From Bradyrhizobium nitroreducens (GTDB taxonomy: Bacteria; Pseudomonadota; Alphaproteobacteria; Rhizobiales; Xanthobacteraceae): a stretch of 64,000 nt of DNA. The notes beneath the pieces were generated by a model. It saw only the letters and a list, made by a program, of their open reading frames with translations, had not been told where the DNA came from and did no database searches. The translations under genes were made by a program, and so were the position numbers. Where the stretch lies: contig NZ_LFJC01000003.1 of assembly GCF_002776695.1 (NCBI RefSeq), forward strand, positions 4,884,896 through 4,948,895. The letters run 5' to 3'. Shown here in pieces: positions 1 through 7,527 of the stretch. The first letter of the stretch is position 1. Each line of letters starts with the position of its first letter.

Positions 1-80
1 CCGAGCTGTCGGCGCATTGCATGCTCAAATAATATGCGCGCGCGAGATGCGGCGCATGATGCGTTGCGGCATGATCTTCG

Positions 81-422
81 CTATGGCGTCTCGATCGAGG
101 CGAGCAGCGATTTTGGCGCGACGTTGCGCCAGGCCATATCGAGCGCGCTTCGCAATGTCACCCGATCGACCTTCGCCAGCTTCACATTCGTGCTGCCGTT
201 CTTGCCCCAGGCGCCGGGCACGGGGCGAAACATCGCCGGCTCAGCATCGACGAGCATGGCCTGCTGGTCCGGCGTCAGCTTCACCATACCCCATGTTTCA
301 TCGGGATAGCCCATCGTCGCGAACACGCGCTTGCCGACGCGGAAATCGGCATGGCCGTGATGCGCGCCCTCGATAACGCCGGGAAGCGCGAGTGCCGCCT
401 TGCGAAAGCGGGCTTTCGACAT
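81..422 (-). CDS. MmcQ/YjbR family DNA-binding protein
   Basis: A 113-residue protein of the MmcQ/YjbR family, small alpha/beta proteins with a cyaY-like or double-wing fold. The family is called DNA-binding from structure; its true role is unknown. Seen here are the usual N-terminal helix (KARFRKAALALPGVIEGAHHG), the FRVGKRVFATMG strand pair and the MVKLTPDQQAML segment. It is full length for the family. The gene lies just downstream of the alpha/beta hydrolase gene on the same strand, about 18 bases away, so the two may be co-transcribed. The family assignment is firm; the function is not known. Confidence 0.85.
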   Translation of the reverse strand: MSKARFRKAALALPGVIEGAHHGHADFRVGKRVFATMGYPDETWGMVKLTPDQQAMLVDAEPAMFRPVPGAWGKNGSTNVKLAKVDRVTLRSALDMAWRNVAPKSLLASIETP

Positions 423-440
423 GTCGTCTTGCTGCTGATC

Positions 441-1517
441 CTACATCGCTCGCTGCGGCGCGGCTTGCAGCAATTGCCTGACCTGCTCGCTGTAGAACTT
501 TGCATTGCCCGTGGTGCCGTGGCCGCGCGTCTCGGTGCTCGCAGGGATCAAATATAGCCTGCCATTCTTGACCCGCTTCATCGCAGCGTCGGTGATGCCG
601 GTCTCGGGCGGGTTGCGCTCGTCGTCGGCGGAATTGATCAGCAGCAGCGAGGCTTCGATGGCCTCCAGCTTCTCGCCGGCATTGTAGTCGTGCGAGGACT
701 CCCACTGGTAGACGAAGTCGTTGGCGTCGGCCGTGATCGGTGTCGCCAGCCGGTCGTCGACGATCTTGTCGGCCTTGGCCGCGGTCGGCGCCTGCGCCTG
801 ATAGGCCAGCGTTCCGCCGATGCTGGCAATGCCGTAGGCAGTGACTGCATATTTCATCATGCGCGGCTGACTGGTGTAGTTGCCGCCGTTGTAGTCGGGA
901 TCGTTGCGGATGGTGTCGAGCATGATCCGCCGCATCATCCAGTTGCGCGAGGCCATCTCGGTCGGCTGCGAGGCCATCGGGATCAGCGCGTCCATCGCGG
1001 CCGGATATTTCTCGCCCCACAGCCAGGTGTGCATGCCGCCCATCGAATTGCCGATGACGAGCCGCAGATGCTTGATGCCGAGGCCCTCCGTCACCAGGCG
1101 ATATTGCGCCTCGACCATGTCCTCGTAATCGTATTTCGGGAAGCTCGTCTTCAAGCCGTCGGACGGTTTCGACGATTTGCCGTGGCCGATCCCGTCGGGG
1201 AGGATGATGTAATATTTGGACGCATCGAGCGGCTGCCCTGCGCCGAACAATTCGCCGCCGAAGGACGGCCCCAGCATGCTGGCGCCCGAGCCTCCGGTGC
1301 CGTGCAGCACCAGCACCGGTTGACCGGTCGGCTCGCCGATCGTGGTGTAGTGCAGCTTCAACTCCGGCATGGTCTCGCCGGTGTGGAACTTGAAATCCCT
1401 GGCGATCCAGTCGCCCTGCTTGGGGGCCGGATAGTCGGCGGCCGATACGGGTGTGGAGACGGCCGGCATTGCGATGGACAGCAGGACGGCCGCCAGTGCT
1501 GCGCAACAAGCTTTCAT
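441..1517 (-). CDS. Secreted alpha/beta-fold hydrolase, homoserine acetyltransferase-like
   Basis: A 358-residue alpha/beta hydrolase related to the MetX (homoserine O-acetyltransferase) branch. A signal peptide (about residues 1-29) indicates export, so a methionine-biosynthesis role is unlikely; a periplasmic esterase or acyltransferase is more plausible. An oxyanion-type HGTGGSG motif is followed by the nucleophile elbow GNSMGG; the acid and histidine fit NSADDERNPPE and ETRGHGTTG near the end. The ATG at 1517 is chosen because GGGGGGAACG precedes it and the signal peptide begins there, although the frame stays open further upstream. The substrate cannot be read from the sequence. Confidence 0.85.
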   Translation of the reverse strand: MKACCAALAAVLLSIAMPAVSTPVSAADYPAPKQGDWIARDFKFHTGETMPELKLHYTTIGEPTGQPVLVLHGTGGSGASMLGPSFGGELFGAGQPLDASKYYIILPDGIGHGKSSKPSDGLKTSFPKYDYEDMVEAQYRLVTEGLGIKHLRLVIGNSMGGMHTWLWGEKYPAAMDALIPMASQPTEMASRNWMMRRIMLDTIRNDPDYNGGNYTSQPRMMKYAVTAYGIASIGGTLAYQAQAPTAAKADKIVDDRLATPITADANDFVYQWESSHDYNAGEKLEAIEASLLLINSADDERNPPETGITDAAMKRVKNGRLYLIPASTETRGHGTTGNAKFYSEQVRQLLQAAPQRAM

Positions 1518-1646
1518 GTTCGTTCCCCCCCTGCGGCTCATGTTCGGCGGCCGCGCTGGGAGGGAACTTAGCAGAAGTGCGAAGAAGGATGTAGGATTTT
1601 GGTTTCGCCGATCGTCCTTGAGGAAACCGCCGGAGAGAGACCCAGC

Positions 1647-1913
1647 ATGTGCCGCAACATCAAGACGCTGTTCAACTTCGAGCCGCCGGCGACGGAGGAT
1701 GAGATCCACGCCAGCGCGCTGCAGTTCGTGCGAAAATTGTCCGGCTTCAACAAGCCGTCGCAGGCCAATGAGGCGGCCTTCGATCGTGCCGTCGCGGAAG
1801 TGTCGGATGCCGCGCGAAAACTCCTGACCTCGCTGCACACCCATGCGCCCGCGCGCGACCGCGAGATCGAGGCGGAAAGGGCGAAGGAGCGCTCGCGGCT
1901 CCGCTTCGGGTAG
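1647..1913 (+). CDS. DUF2277 domain-containing protein
   Basis: An 88-residue protein that is essentially one DUF2277 domain, starting with the family's typical MCRNIKTLFNFEPPAT and a later LQFVRKLSGFNKPSQ segment. The domain is common in soil alphaproteobacteria and actinobacteria, and its function is unknown. The ATG at 1647 follows a GGAGAGAG ribosome-binding site; an upstream in-frame start would add a non-conserved tail. The gene is divergent from the secreted hydrolase, with about 130 bases between the two start codons. Confidence 0.88.
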   Translation: MCRNIKTLFNFEPPATEDEIHASALQFVRKLSGFNKPSQANEAAFDRAVAEVSDAARKLLTSLHTHAPARDREIEAERAKERSRLRFG

Positions 1914-2010
1914 TGGGCTCCGGCAACTCGTTCCGTGATCCGGCTCACGGTATGGGGCGCCTCATTTTGCAATGATGTCCGCCGGGGTTTTGACAGCCCG
2001 GAGCAGGACC

Positions 2011-2232
2011 ATGAGCCGCCCCCTTCTTCCTCTGAAAGCAGGTGCCATCGTCTTCACGCTGCTATGGACCGCGTGGATGATGTGGTGGAGCGGCTCGTTC
2101 TCGAGCGCGAACGTCATCATCCTCGCCCTGTGCGGCGCCGCGGTCGGCTATCTCTGGTATCGCGCCATGCGCTGGCAGTTCGAGCGAATGGGCATGCTGC
2201 CGGGCAAGGATGATGCTTCCGGCGCGTCTTGA
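2011..2232 (+). CDS. Small two-helix membrane protein
   Basis: A 73-residue hypothetical protein. It has two hydrophobic segments, about residues 10-28 and 33-50, followed by a basic amphipathic tail (WYRAMRWQFERMGMLPG). That layout fits a small inner-membrane protein with its C-terminus in the cytoplasm. The ATG at 2011 is preceded by GGAGCAGG at good spacing and is preferred over the upstream start at 1972. No family was recognised. It stands alone between DUF2277 and a repeat. Confidence 0.7.
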   Translation: MSRPLLPLKAGAIVFTLLWTAWMMWWSGSFSSANVIILALCGAAVGYLWYRAMRWQFERMGMLPGKDDASGAS

Positions 2233-2237
2233 CTGGC

Positions 2238-2360
2238 TCGTGTCCCGGACGCGGTGCGGCGCGAAGTGCCGCTCCGCAGCGCCGGGACCTGGAAATCGGG
2301 AGTGGGTCTTCCGGTGTGATTGACCCCGGCTCCGCAGCGCGACATTGCCGCGCTGCGGCC
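2238..2360. repeat. GTCCCGGACG-type intergenic palindromic repeat
   Basis: Intergenic region between converging genes. It carries CGTGTCCCGGACGCGGTGCG near 2240 and a partly complementary CCCCGGCTCCGCAGCGCGAC near 2325. The same family appears in fuller form near 15.1 and 62.3 kb. No open frame here looks genuine. Confidence 0.5.
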
Positions 2361-2377
2361 GGAATACCAGCACGGCG

Positions 2378-2899
2378 CTAATCGTTGCGGTCGTGCTTCT
2401 TCTTTTTCTTCTTTTTCTTGTGTTCGTCGCCTTCGCCGTCGTCGCTTTCGTCGTCGAGGACGGCCGCATCGGGCTCCTGCACCGCGGCTGCCAGAGCTTC
2501 GCGCTCGGCGGCTTCACGCTCGCGTTGGCGGCGGCGCTCGTCCCAGGCGTCGAAGAGTTGATCGAGCCACGGCAGCACCTGTTCGATCGACGGCAGCTGA
2601 CCGGGCGGCCCGGCTTCGCCGCGTGGACCTTGCGGTCCCACCGGCCCCTGCGGGCCGGCAGGTCCCTGCGCGCCAGTTGGGCCGCGCGGGCCGGCCTCGC
2701 CCTGCTTGCCTTGCGGACCGGCCTTGCCCTGAGGTCCCGCCTTTCCGATCGGCCCCGGCTTGCCCTGCGGGCCAGGCTTGCCGCGCGCGCCGTCGGGGCC
2801 GCGCCGGCCCGGATGACCCTGCGGTCCCGGCCGTCCCGGCTCGCCCTGCCGCCCGCGCGGTCCCTGAGGTCCCTGCCGTCGTCCCTGATCGTCTGCCAC
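2378..2899 (-). CDS. Collagen-like Gly-X-Y repeat protein
   Basis: A 173-residue protein. Residues 10-99 are 30 uninterrupted Gly-X-Y triplets (GPQ, GKP, GPR, GEA), able to form a collagen triple helix. A short hydrophobic-acidic linker (about 101-119) follows, then a charged helix rich in Arg and Glu, an acidic patch (DDESDDGEGD) and a C-terminal run of eight lysines. There is no signal peptide or membrane segment, so an intracellular or non-classically exported product is expected. The helix after the collagen block could be a trimerisation domain. Its function is unknown. Confidence 0.75.
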   Translation of the reverse strand: MADDQGRRQGPQGPRGRQGEPGRPGPQGHPGRRGPDGARGKPGPQGKPGPIGKAGPQGKAGPQGKQGEAGPRGPTGAQGPAGPQGPVGPQGPRGEAGPPGQLPSIEQVLPWLDQLFDAWDERRRQREREAAEREALAAAVQEPDAAVLDDESDDGEGDEHKKKKKKKKHDRND

Positions 2900-3057
2900 G
2901 CCACTGCTCCCTTGACCGGAAGCAAGCTACTTAGCGGCGTTTGACGACAGCAGCAATTCCACCCGCGCAGCGCGCCAGGCTTGATCAACATCAATCCGCA
3001 GCGCGAGGCGCCGTGCCATCGCTCGCGCACCGCCCCACCTCATGCGAGGAGCGACCG

Positions 3058-3300
3058 ATGCGCGCAGCGTGGAAAGTCTTTTGCCTGTTCGCCGCCGTCC
3101 TTGTGGCAGCGATCGGCCTCGCTCACCTGCTGGTGCCGCACATCGTGCCGGTCGCATTCGCCGAGGAGCCGCAACCGTCATGGGCTGTCATGACGGCCTT
3201 CTTCATCCGTGCGATCGAACTGATCGCCGGCTCGGTCGCAATGATCGCGCTCGCGGTCATCGCCGGCGGACTGATCCGGCGGTGCGTGCTCTCGCGCTAA
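3058..3300 (+). CDS. Small membrane protein with two helices
   Basis: An 80-residue hypothetical protein. One N-terminal hydrophobic segment (about 6-23) could be a signal anchor, and a second membrane segment covers about 50-73. A polar loop containing EEPQPSW separates them. The ATG at 3058 follows GAGGAGCG; a longer frame from 2941 has no support. It converges on the Fis-type gene and the two stop codons overlap by about four bases. No family was recognised. Confidence 0.65.
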   Translation: MRAAWKVFCLFAAVLVAAIGLAHLLVPHIVPVAFAEEPQPSWAVMTAFFIRAIELIAGSVAMIALAVIAGGLIRRCVLSR

Positions 3301-3545
3301 TCCTGATAGGCGGGCACCTCGATGCCCGAGGCGGCATAGAGCTTGATCTTGTTGCGCAGCGTGCGCACGGACAGGCCGAGCACGCGCGAGGCGCGCGTGC
3401 GATTGCCGTCGCAGCGCGCGAGCGTCTGCAGCACGAGCTCGCGCTCGACCTCGTCGACGGTGGCGCCGATCAGAAGCGGAACGATCTGGTTGGGGGCAAG
3501 AAACTGTGCGCCCGGTTCGGACGCGGCGACATGAACAGTGGTCAT
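3297..3545 (-). CDS. Stand-alone Fis-type helix-turn-helix protein
   Basis: An 82-residue protein whose C-terminal half is a Fis-type DNA-binding domain like the end of NtrC-family activators: VDEVERELVLQTLARCDGN, then the recognition part RASRVLGLSVRTLRNKI. The ending KLYAASGIEVP resembles the C-terminus of the flagellar activator FlbD. There is no receiver or AAA+ domain, so it cannot activate sigma-54 alone; it may act as a Fis-like architectural or competing regulator. The ATG at 3545 sits seven bases after GGGGAG. A perfect 14-base palindrome lies about 70 bases upstream. Confidence 0.8.
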   Translation of the reverse strand: MTTVHVAASEPGAQFLAPNQIVPLLIGATVDEVERELVLQTLARCDGNRTRASRVLGLSVRTLRNKIKLYAASGIEVPAYQD

Positions 3546-3612
3546 CAACACACTCCCCGATCAACGCCCGCCTCCATCGTTGGAAGCGGATCGAGAACAA
3601 ACGACCCCCAAG

Positions 3613-3626
3613 CCGTAGATCTACGG
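3613..3626. promoter_or_regulatory. Perfect 14-bp palindrome, candidate operator
   Basis: CCGTAGATCTACGG is a perfect inverted repeat located 68-81 bases before the start codon of the Fis-type gene, in the gap between it and the SDR gene. Its size and placement suit an operator, possibly for autoregulation, but nothing in the sequence proves binding. Confidence 0.4.
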
Positions 3627-3746
3627 TGGGCGGGTTTGGTTAACGAAAGGTTAATTGCGGGGCGCCGCACCAGATGACCTCGGGAAAGCCGCGAAGCCGC
3701 CGCGATTGGCGCGAGATGCATCGCGATGCGGCCCTATCTCGCTCGC

Positions 3747-4514
3747 TCACACCGTCCTGTACCCGCCGTCGACCATCACGATCGTTCCGGTGACGTAAGC
3801 CGACAGATCCGAGGCCAGGAAGATCGCGGGTCCGACGATGTCCTCGGGCTTGCCGGTGCGCGCCAGCGGGGTGTGGTCGACGAAAGCCTGCACCAGCGCC
3901 GGATTGGTCGCGCGCACATTGGCGTTGATGTTGGTCTCGATGAAGCCCGGCCCGATCGCGTTGACGCGCACGCCCTCCTTGCCGAGCTCGACCGCGAGCG
4001 CCTTGGTGAAGCCGAGCACGCCGTGCTTCGAGGTGGTGTAGGCCGCCGAGCTCGGCGTGCGCAGATGCACGAAAGACTGGATCGAGCCGATATTGACGAT
4101 GCGGCCTTTGCTCGCGCGCAAGGGCGCGAGGAAGGCCTGCGTCACGTTGAAGACGCCGTTGAGGTTGAGCGAGATGATGTCGTTCCAGTCCTTCGCCACC
4201 GTCTCGGTGTCCGCCGTGAAGGCGTTGCGGCGGGTGATGCCGGCATTGTTGACGAGGATCGAGACCTGCCCGACCTTGTCTTCGACCTGCTTTGCGAGCG
4301 CGAAGCAATCCTCACGCTGGGTCACGTCGAGCGCGAAGCTCTCCGCCTTGCCGCCCGCTTTTCGGATCTCCTCGGCGGCCTCCGCGACGGTGCCGGCGTT
4401 GACGTCGAGCAGCACCACTCGCGCGCCCTCGCGGGCATAGCCGGCGGCGATCGCGCGGCCGATGCCGGAACCCGCCCCGGTGACGACGGCGATGTGGTTT
4501 GCAAGCAATGCCAT
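3747..4514 (-). CDS. SDR family NAD(P)-dependent oxidoreductase
   Basis: A 255-residue classical short-chain dehydrogenase/reductase of cytoplasmic type. The cofactor motif TGAGSGIG is at residues 12-19 and an aspartate ends the second strand (LLDVN), favouring NAD(H). NNAG is at 89-92, and the catalytic set is Asn117, Ser144, Tyr159 and Lys163 (YTTSK). The C-terminal GTIVMVDGGY segment is typical of 3-oxoacyl-ACP reductase or sugar dehydrogenase relatives. The start is well placed after GGAGGAAAATGTC. The substrate is unknown and the neighbours give no pathway context. Confidence 0.9.
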   Translation of the reverse strand: MALLANHIAVVTGAGSGIGRAIAAGYAREGARVVLLDVNAGTVAEAAEEIRKAGGKAESFALDVTQREDCFALAKQVEDKVGQVSILVNNAGITRRNAFTADTETVAKDWNDIISLNLNGVFNVTQAFLAPLRASKGRIVNIGSIQSFVHLRTPSSAAYTTSKHGVLGFTKALAVELGKEGVRVNAIGPGFIETNINANVRATNPALVQAFVDHTPLARTGKPEDIVGPAIFLASDLSAYVTGTIVMVDGGYRTV

Positions 4515-4625
4515 GACATTTTCCTCCCGATTTCATTTCGAAGTTTCACGAAACGCTAACTCGAAATTAAGGGGGCGGAAACGGCAGCCTTGGCATACTG
4601 ATCCTCGTTGCTAAACGTTGCGCGC

Positions 4626-5123
4626 ATGATGGAACGGCTCGACATCCGGCTCGACTCCTGGAAACTCGCCCTCGAACGCCTCCGCTCGGCGCAGTCGGCC
4701 GACTTCGCCGAGGCGGGCCGGCTCGTGGCCGAGATCGCGCGGATGAGCACGGATACGATGCTGCGCCAGGCCGCCGAGCAGGCGCTGCCGGTGCTGCGCC
4801 AGGCGGTCGACAATCATGATCACGGCGTCACGCTGGCGGCCCAGCGTCGTCTCGCCGTGGTGCTCGAGGTCGTCCACGACCTGACCGCGCCGCGCTTCGG
4901 CCGCCGCAACGCCATGCCGAAACAGCTCTCCACCGAGGATCGCGCCCGCAAGCTGCTCGGCCTGCCGCTTTCGGTGCAGCTCACCTGCGAGGACATCAAC
5001 CAGGCCTATCGCCGCGCGGCCAAGGGCATGCATCCCGACCACGGCGGCAGCGCGCAGGCCTTCATCGACCTCGCCGCCGCGCGCGACGTCCTGATCCATC
5101 CCGGCGCGCACAAGGACGCGTGA
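4626..5123 (+). CDS. J-domain (DnaJ-like) protein
   Basis: A roughly 165-residue protein with an N-terminal helical region (about 1-95, several Leu/Ala heptad-like stretches) and a C-terminal J domain. That domain carries the hallmark HPD tripeptide in GMHPDHGGS, preceded by EDINQAYRRAAK, and should stimulate the ATPase of a DnaK-type Hsp70. There is no zinc or glycine-rich region, so it is a type III J protein. The start is uncertain: ATG codons at 4626 and 4629 and a TTG at 4608 are in frame and none has a clear ribosome-binding site. Confidence 0.8.
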   Translation: MMERLDIRLDSWKLALERLRSAQSADFAEAGRLVAEIARMSTDTMLRQAAEQALPVLRQAVDNHDHGVTLAAQRRLAVVLEVVHDLTAPRFGRRNAMPKQLSTEDRARKLLGLPLSVQLTCEDINQAYRRAAKGMHPDHGGSAQAFIDLAAARDVLIHPGAHKDA

Positions 5124-5147
5124 GGATTTCAGTTCTCGAAAAACGAA

Positions 5148-5178
5148 CGGGCAAGGACGAGACCATCGTCCTTGCCCG
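5148..5178 (-). terminator. Intrinsic terminator, 13-bp stem
   Basis: CGGGCAAGGACGA and TCGTCCTTGCCCG form a perfect 13-bp stem with a five-base loop between two converging genes. Read on the minus strand it is followed by TTCGTTTTTC, so it mainly ends transcription of the small secreted protein gene at 5202. It could also work as a weaker terminator for the J-domain gene. Confidence 0.8.
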
Positions 5179-5201
5179 TCCTTCGTCCGCCGATCGAGAT
5201 C

Positions 5202-5453
5202 CTACCAGGTGCAGTGACCGTTCTTGAGCGCGGCATCCTTCGCCGCGAGGGCGTCGAGGAAGGTCGGCATGCTGGCGCTGGCGCGATGATAGCCGGCCGG
5301 CCACGGCGTGGTCGGGATGCTCTCGTCCCAGATCTGGCAGAAGCCGGTGTCCTGCCAGCGGATCAGGTGATAGCTGGCCTCGGCAGGGCTCGCAGCCATG
5401 AACGCAGTGACGGCAAGACCGGCGGCAGCGCACAGCAGGGAAATACGACGCAT
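5202..5453 (-). CDS. Small secreted protein, IRW-TG-CQ-W family (copy 1)
   Basis: An 83-residue exported protein: a signal peptide of about 22 residues (MRRISLLCAAAGLAV, ending near AEAS), then a mature part with YHLIRWQDTGFCQIWDE and a second cysteine near the C-terminus (NGHCTW). Two cysteines suggest one disulphide in the periplasm. It is a paralogue of the next gene upstream. The ATG at 5453 follows GAGGAGCC. No function is known. Confidence 0.78.
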   Translation of the reverse strand: MRRISLLCAAAGLAVTAFMAASPAEASYHLIRWQDTGFCQIWDESIPTTPWPAGYHRASASMPTFLDALAAKDAALKNGHCTW

Positions 5454-5603
5454 GATCGGCTCCTCGAAATGAATGATGTGATGCGCCTCCCGGCAATGAC
5501 GGGGAGGGCTGGTGCCGGACGCTATGGGATGCGCGCCGGACAAGATGTGAGTAGTTCCGCGTGCTGATCAGGTTCAAAGCGCGCGGACGCGGCGCAAAAG
5601 AAG

Positions 5604-5631
5604 AGGGCGGACCGCTCGCGCGATCCGCCCT
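5604..5631 (-). terminator. Intrinsic terminator
   Basis: AGGGCGGA (5604-5611) pairs with TCCGCCCT (5624-5631). On the minus strand the stem is followed by CTTCTTTTG, a U-rich tail. It ends transcription of the secreted protein gene at 5658 and separates it from its paralogue. Confidence 0.75.
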
Positions 5632-5657
5632 TGGAATCCGGTCTTGTCGCCTCAGGC

Positions 5658-5918
5658 CTAGAGCGTGCAGCGGCGCTCGGAGCGGAGCTTGATCTGCAGG
5701 TCGGAGGCGGCCTGGAAGGTCGGGAGCGGCTTGCTGACGACCTTGTAGGTCGACACCCCGATCTGGAGCGGCTTGTACTTCAGGTCCTCATTCCAGACTT
5801 GGCAGATGCCGGTGTTGTCCCAGCGGATCACGTAATAGCCGACCTTGGCCGAGGCCGGCACGGCGAAGACGGAAGAAGCGATGCCGGCAACGGCACAGAG
5901 CGCGAGAACGCGACGCAT
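5658..5918 (-). CDS. Small secreted protein, IRW-TG-CQ-W family (copy 2)
   Basis: An 86-residue exported protein with a signal peptide (MRRVLALCAVAGIA, cleavage near PASA-K). The core YYVIRWDNTGICQVWNED matches the neighbouring copy at most positions. A second cysteine sits in the final residues (RRCTL). A terminator between the two genes means each has its own transcript despite the tandem layout. The ATG at 5918 has AGGAGATATTTC upstream. Its function is unknown. Confidence 0.78.
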   Translation of the reverse strand: MRRVLALCAVAGIASSVFAVPASAKVGYYVIRWDNTGICQVWNEDLKYKPLQIGVSTYKVVSKPLPTFQAASDLQIKLRSERRCTL

Positions 5919-6068
5919 GAAATATCTCCTGATGGGAACGTGAACCTGAAAATTCGTGCGGTAAAAGCAGGTCCTTTGCAAGCAGGTCGGCTGCCGTTCA
6001 CGGACATGTCAGCTGTTCCCAAGGCATTTGGTTTGGCCGCGTGCCCGACAAGCCACACGCCGGGCGGC

Positions 6069-6452
6069 TCACCTCGCCAGCGAGGCCACCGCCTCGATCT
6101 CGATCAGCATCTTCGGATCGGGCAGGGCCTGCACCACGCAGGTGGTGCGCGCAGGGTAGGGCGGCGGGCCGAAGGCGCCGGCATAGAGCGCATTCATGGC
6201 GGCGACGTCGGAGGCGCGGGTCAGGAGCACGTTGACCTTGGCGAGGTCGCGGAAGGTGGCGCCGGCCTCGTCCAGCACCCGCCTGATGTTGACGACGACA
6301 TTGGCGAACTGCGCCTCGAAACCATCGGGCAGCGCACCCTTGGCATCGAAGCCGGGAATGCCCGAGACGAACAGGAGATCGCCGACGCGCGTGGCAAAGG
6401 ACAGCGGCGGCGCCTTGAGGTTCGGCGGGGGCGCGAAATGCTGGATCGGCAT
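6069..6452 (-). CDS. RidA (YjgF/YER057c/UK114) family protein
   Basis: A 127-residue RidA-family protein. Members hydrolyse reactive enamine or imine intermediates released by PLP enzymes, and they form trimers in the cytoplasm. Visible features are GDLLFVSGIPG, the NIRRVLDEAGATFRDLAKVNVLL stretch, and the end YPARTTCVV with the arginine that binds the substrate carboxylate in active members, followed by LIEIEAVA. The ATG at 6452 gives the normal family length; a longer upstream frame has no conserved sequence. Confidence 0.88.
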   Translation of the reverse strand: MPIQHFAPPPNLKAPPLSFATRVGDLLFVSGIPGFDAKGALPDGFEAQFANVVVNIRRVLDEAGATFRDLAKVNVLLTRASDVAAMNALYAGAFGPPPYPARTTCVVQALPDPKMLIEIEAVASLAR

Positions 6453-6683
6453 GGGATCACCTCGAAGACGGTCGCTGACGCCGGAAGCGTAGCGGCAGGC
6501 GAGGCGAGCTCCAAACAAAAAACGCGAAAACAACCCCATGCACAGTAGCCATGAGGCTGGAATCGTTCGCGTTTTCAAATTCGAAATCGCCGAAATCACC
6601 GAAATCGCGTATTTGCTTCGTCGGGCAAAACAGTGGTGGAATGGTCTCGTGGAGATCGGTCTCCCTCCGGCGCCCCAAACTCC
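6453..6683. other. Gap with no recognisable gene
   Basis: About 230 bases upstream of the RidA gene. The stretch 6545-6630 is unusually AT-rich (TTTTCAAATTCGAAATCGCC and similar near-repeats of GAAATCNCCGAAATC). Nothing coding was recognised. It presumably holds the RidA promoter. Confidence 0.4.
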
Positions 6684-6769
6684 GCCGTCATGCCCGGGCT
6701 TGTCCCGGGCATCCACGTTCTTGCGCCGCGAGGAAGACGTGGATGGCCGGGTCGAGCCCGGCCATGACG
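6684..6769. repeat. TCATGCCCGGGCTTGTCCCGGG palindromic repeat
   Basis: An imperfect palindrome of about 85 bases. It opens with GTCATGCCCGGGCTTGTCCC and closes with GGCCGGGTCGAGCCCGGCCATGAC. It can fold into a long hairpin whose arms meet at ACGTTCTTGCGCCGCG. Related copies are near 36.9, 42.1 and 50.0 kb. The remaining bases to 6947 show no gene. Confidence 0.75.
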
Positions 6770-6947
6770 CTGTGGAGGCACGGCGAGCCTAAACGCCCGC
6801 TTCGTTCGAGACTGCCGTGCCTGGCAGGAAAGCGGCTCACCGCGTTGCGTCTGCCTGATCCCATCATGTTGCCGCCCCGATCGATCAGGTACATTCGCCG
6901 CGTCTGATTCGTTTCTTCCCCACAAAAAACAGCCCCCGGAGACTCCC

Positions 6948-7382
6948 ATGAAGCTCGCTTCCACCTTTCGCGCCGCGCTGGTCGCCATCGCCGCGCTGGC
7001 CGGACTCTCGACCGCGGCGCAGGCCGACAGCGGCACCGTGACGCTGACGATCTACAAGGCGGGCTGGATCATCGGCGGCTCCGGCGGCTCGGGCGTGCTG
7101 AACTTCCGCGGCCGCACTTACGCGCTCTCGACCGGTGGGCTCGACTACGGCCTCGTCTTCGGGGGATCCAAGACCGTGCTGCGCGGCCGCGTCAGCAACA
7201 TCAACCGTCCCTCCGACGTCGCCGGGGTCTACGGTGCCGCCGGTGCCGGCCTTGCCGTGGGCGCCGGCGCCCGCGCCATCGTGCTGACCAACCAGAAGGG
7301 CGCGGTGCTGGAGCTGTCGGGCACGCAGGTCGGGTTGATGGCCAACGCGGATCTCAGCGGTCTTGCCATCACGATGCGGTAG
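6948..7382 (+). CDS. Small secreted glycine-rich protein
   Basis: A 144-residue protein with a clear signal peptide (about 1-26, cleavage near AQA-DS). The mature part is rich in Gly, Ala and beta-prone residues: AGWIIGGSGGSGVLNF, then GRTYALSTGGLDYGLVFG and VYGAAGAGLAVGAGARAIV. The pattern suggests a small periplasmic or outer-membrane-associated beta protein. It has no cysteine in the mature region. The start follows GGAGACTCCC. I do not recognise a characterised family. Confidence 0.7.
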   Translation: MKLASTFRAALVAIAALAGLSTAAQADSGTVTLTIYKAGWIIGGSGGSGVLNFRGRTYALSTGGLDYGLVFGGSKTVLRGRVSNINRPSDVAGVYGAAGAGLAVGAGARAIVLTNQKGAVLELSGTQVGLMANADLSGLAITMR

Positions 7383-7392
7383 CGGAGGTGCC

Positions 7393-7450
7393 GTAGGGTG
7401 GGTTAGACCCGCGGATGCGCGTAGCGCAATCCGCTGGGCGTAACCCACCT
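7393..7450. repeat. GTGGGTTAG repeat, copy 1
   Basis: GTAGGGTGGGTTAGACCCGC opens the element and CGCTGGGCGTAACCCACC closes it. The outer arms are complementary, forming a hairpin. It is the first of five related copies between here and 8.18 kb. Confidence 0.75.
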
Positions 7451-7470
7451 CTTTCCGGGCTGACAGAACT

Positions 7471-7524
7471 GGTGGGTGACGCCAAGGGACTGCGCTTCGC
7501 GCAGCCCAGGGCTAACCCACCTAC
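7471..7524. repeat. GTGGGTTAG repeat, copy 2
   Basis: The element runs from GGTGGGTGACGCC to GGGCTAACCCACCTA, with an inner ACTGCGCTTCGCGCAGCCC hairpin tip. It lies 20 bases from copy 1. Confidence 0.7.
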
Positions 7525-7527
7525 GAA

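Noticed and set aside
298..1509. A 403-codon minus-strand frame overlapping the secreted hydrolase gene in another phase
   Set aside because: Arg/His-rich shadow; the hydrolase frame has a signal peptide and a GNSMGG elbow.
441..1517. Secreted hydrolase considered as metX of methionine synthesis
   Set aside because: The signal peptide places it outside the cytoplasm, and no methionine gene is adjacent.
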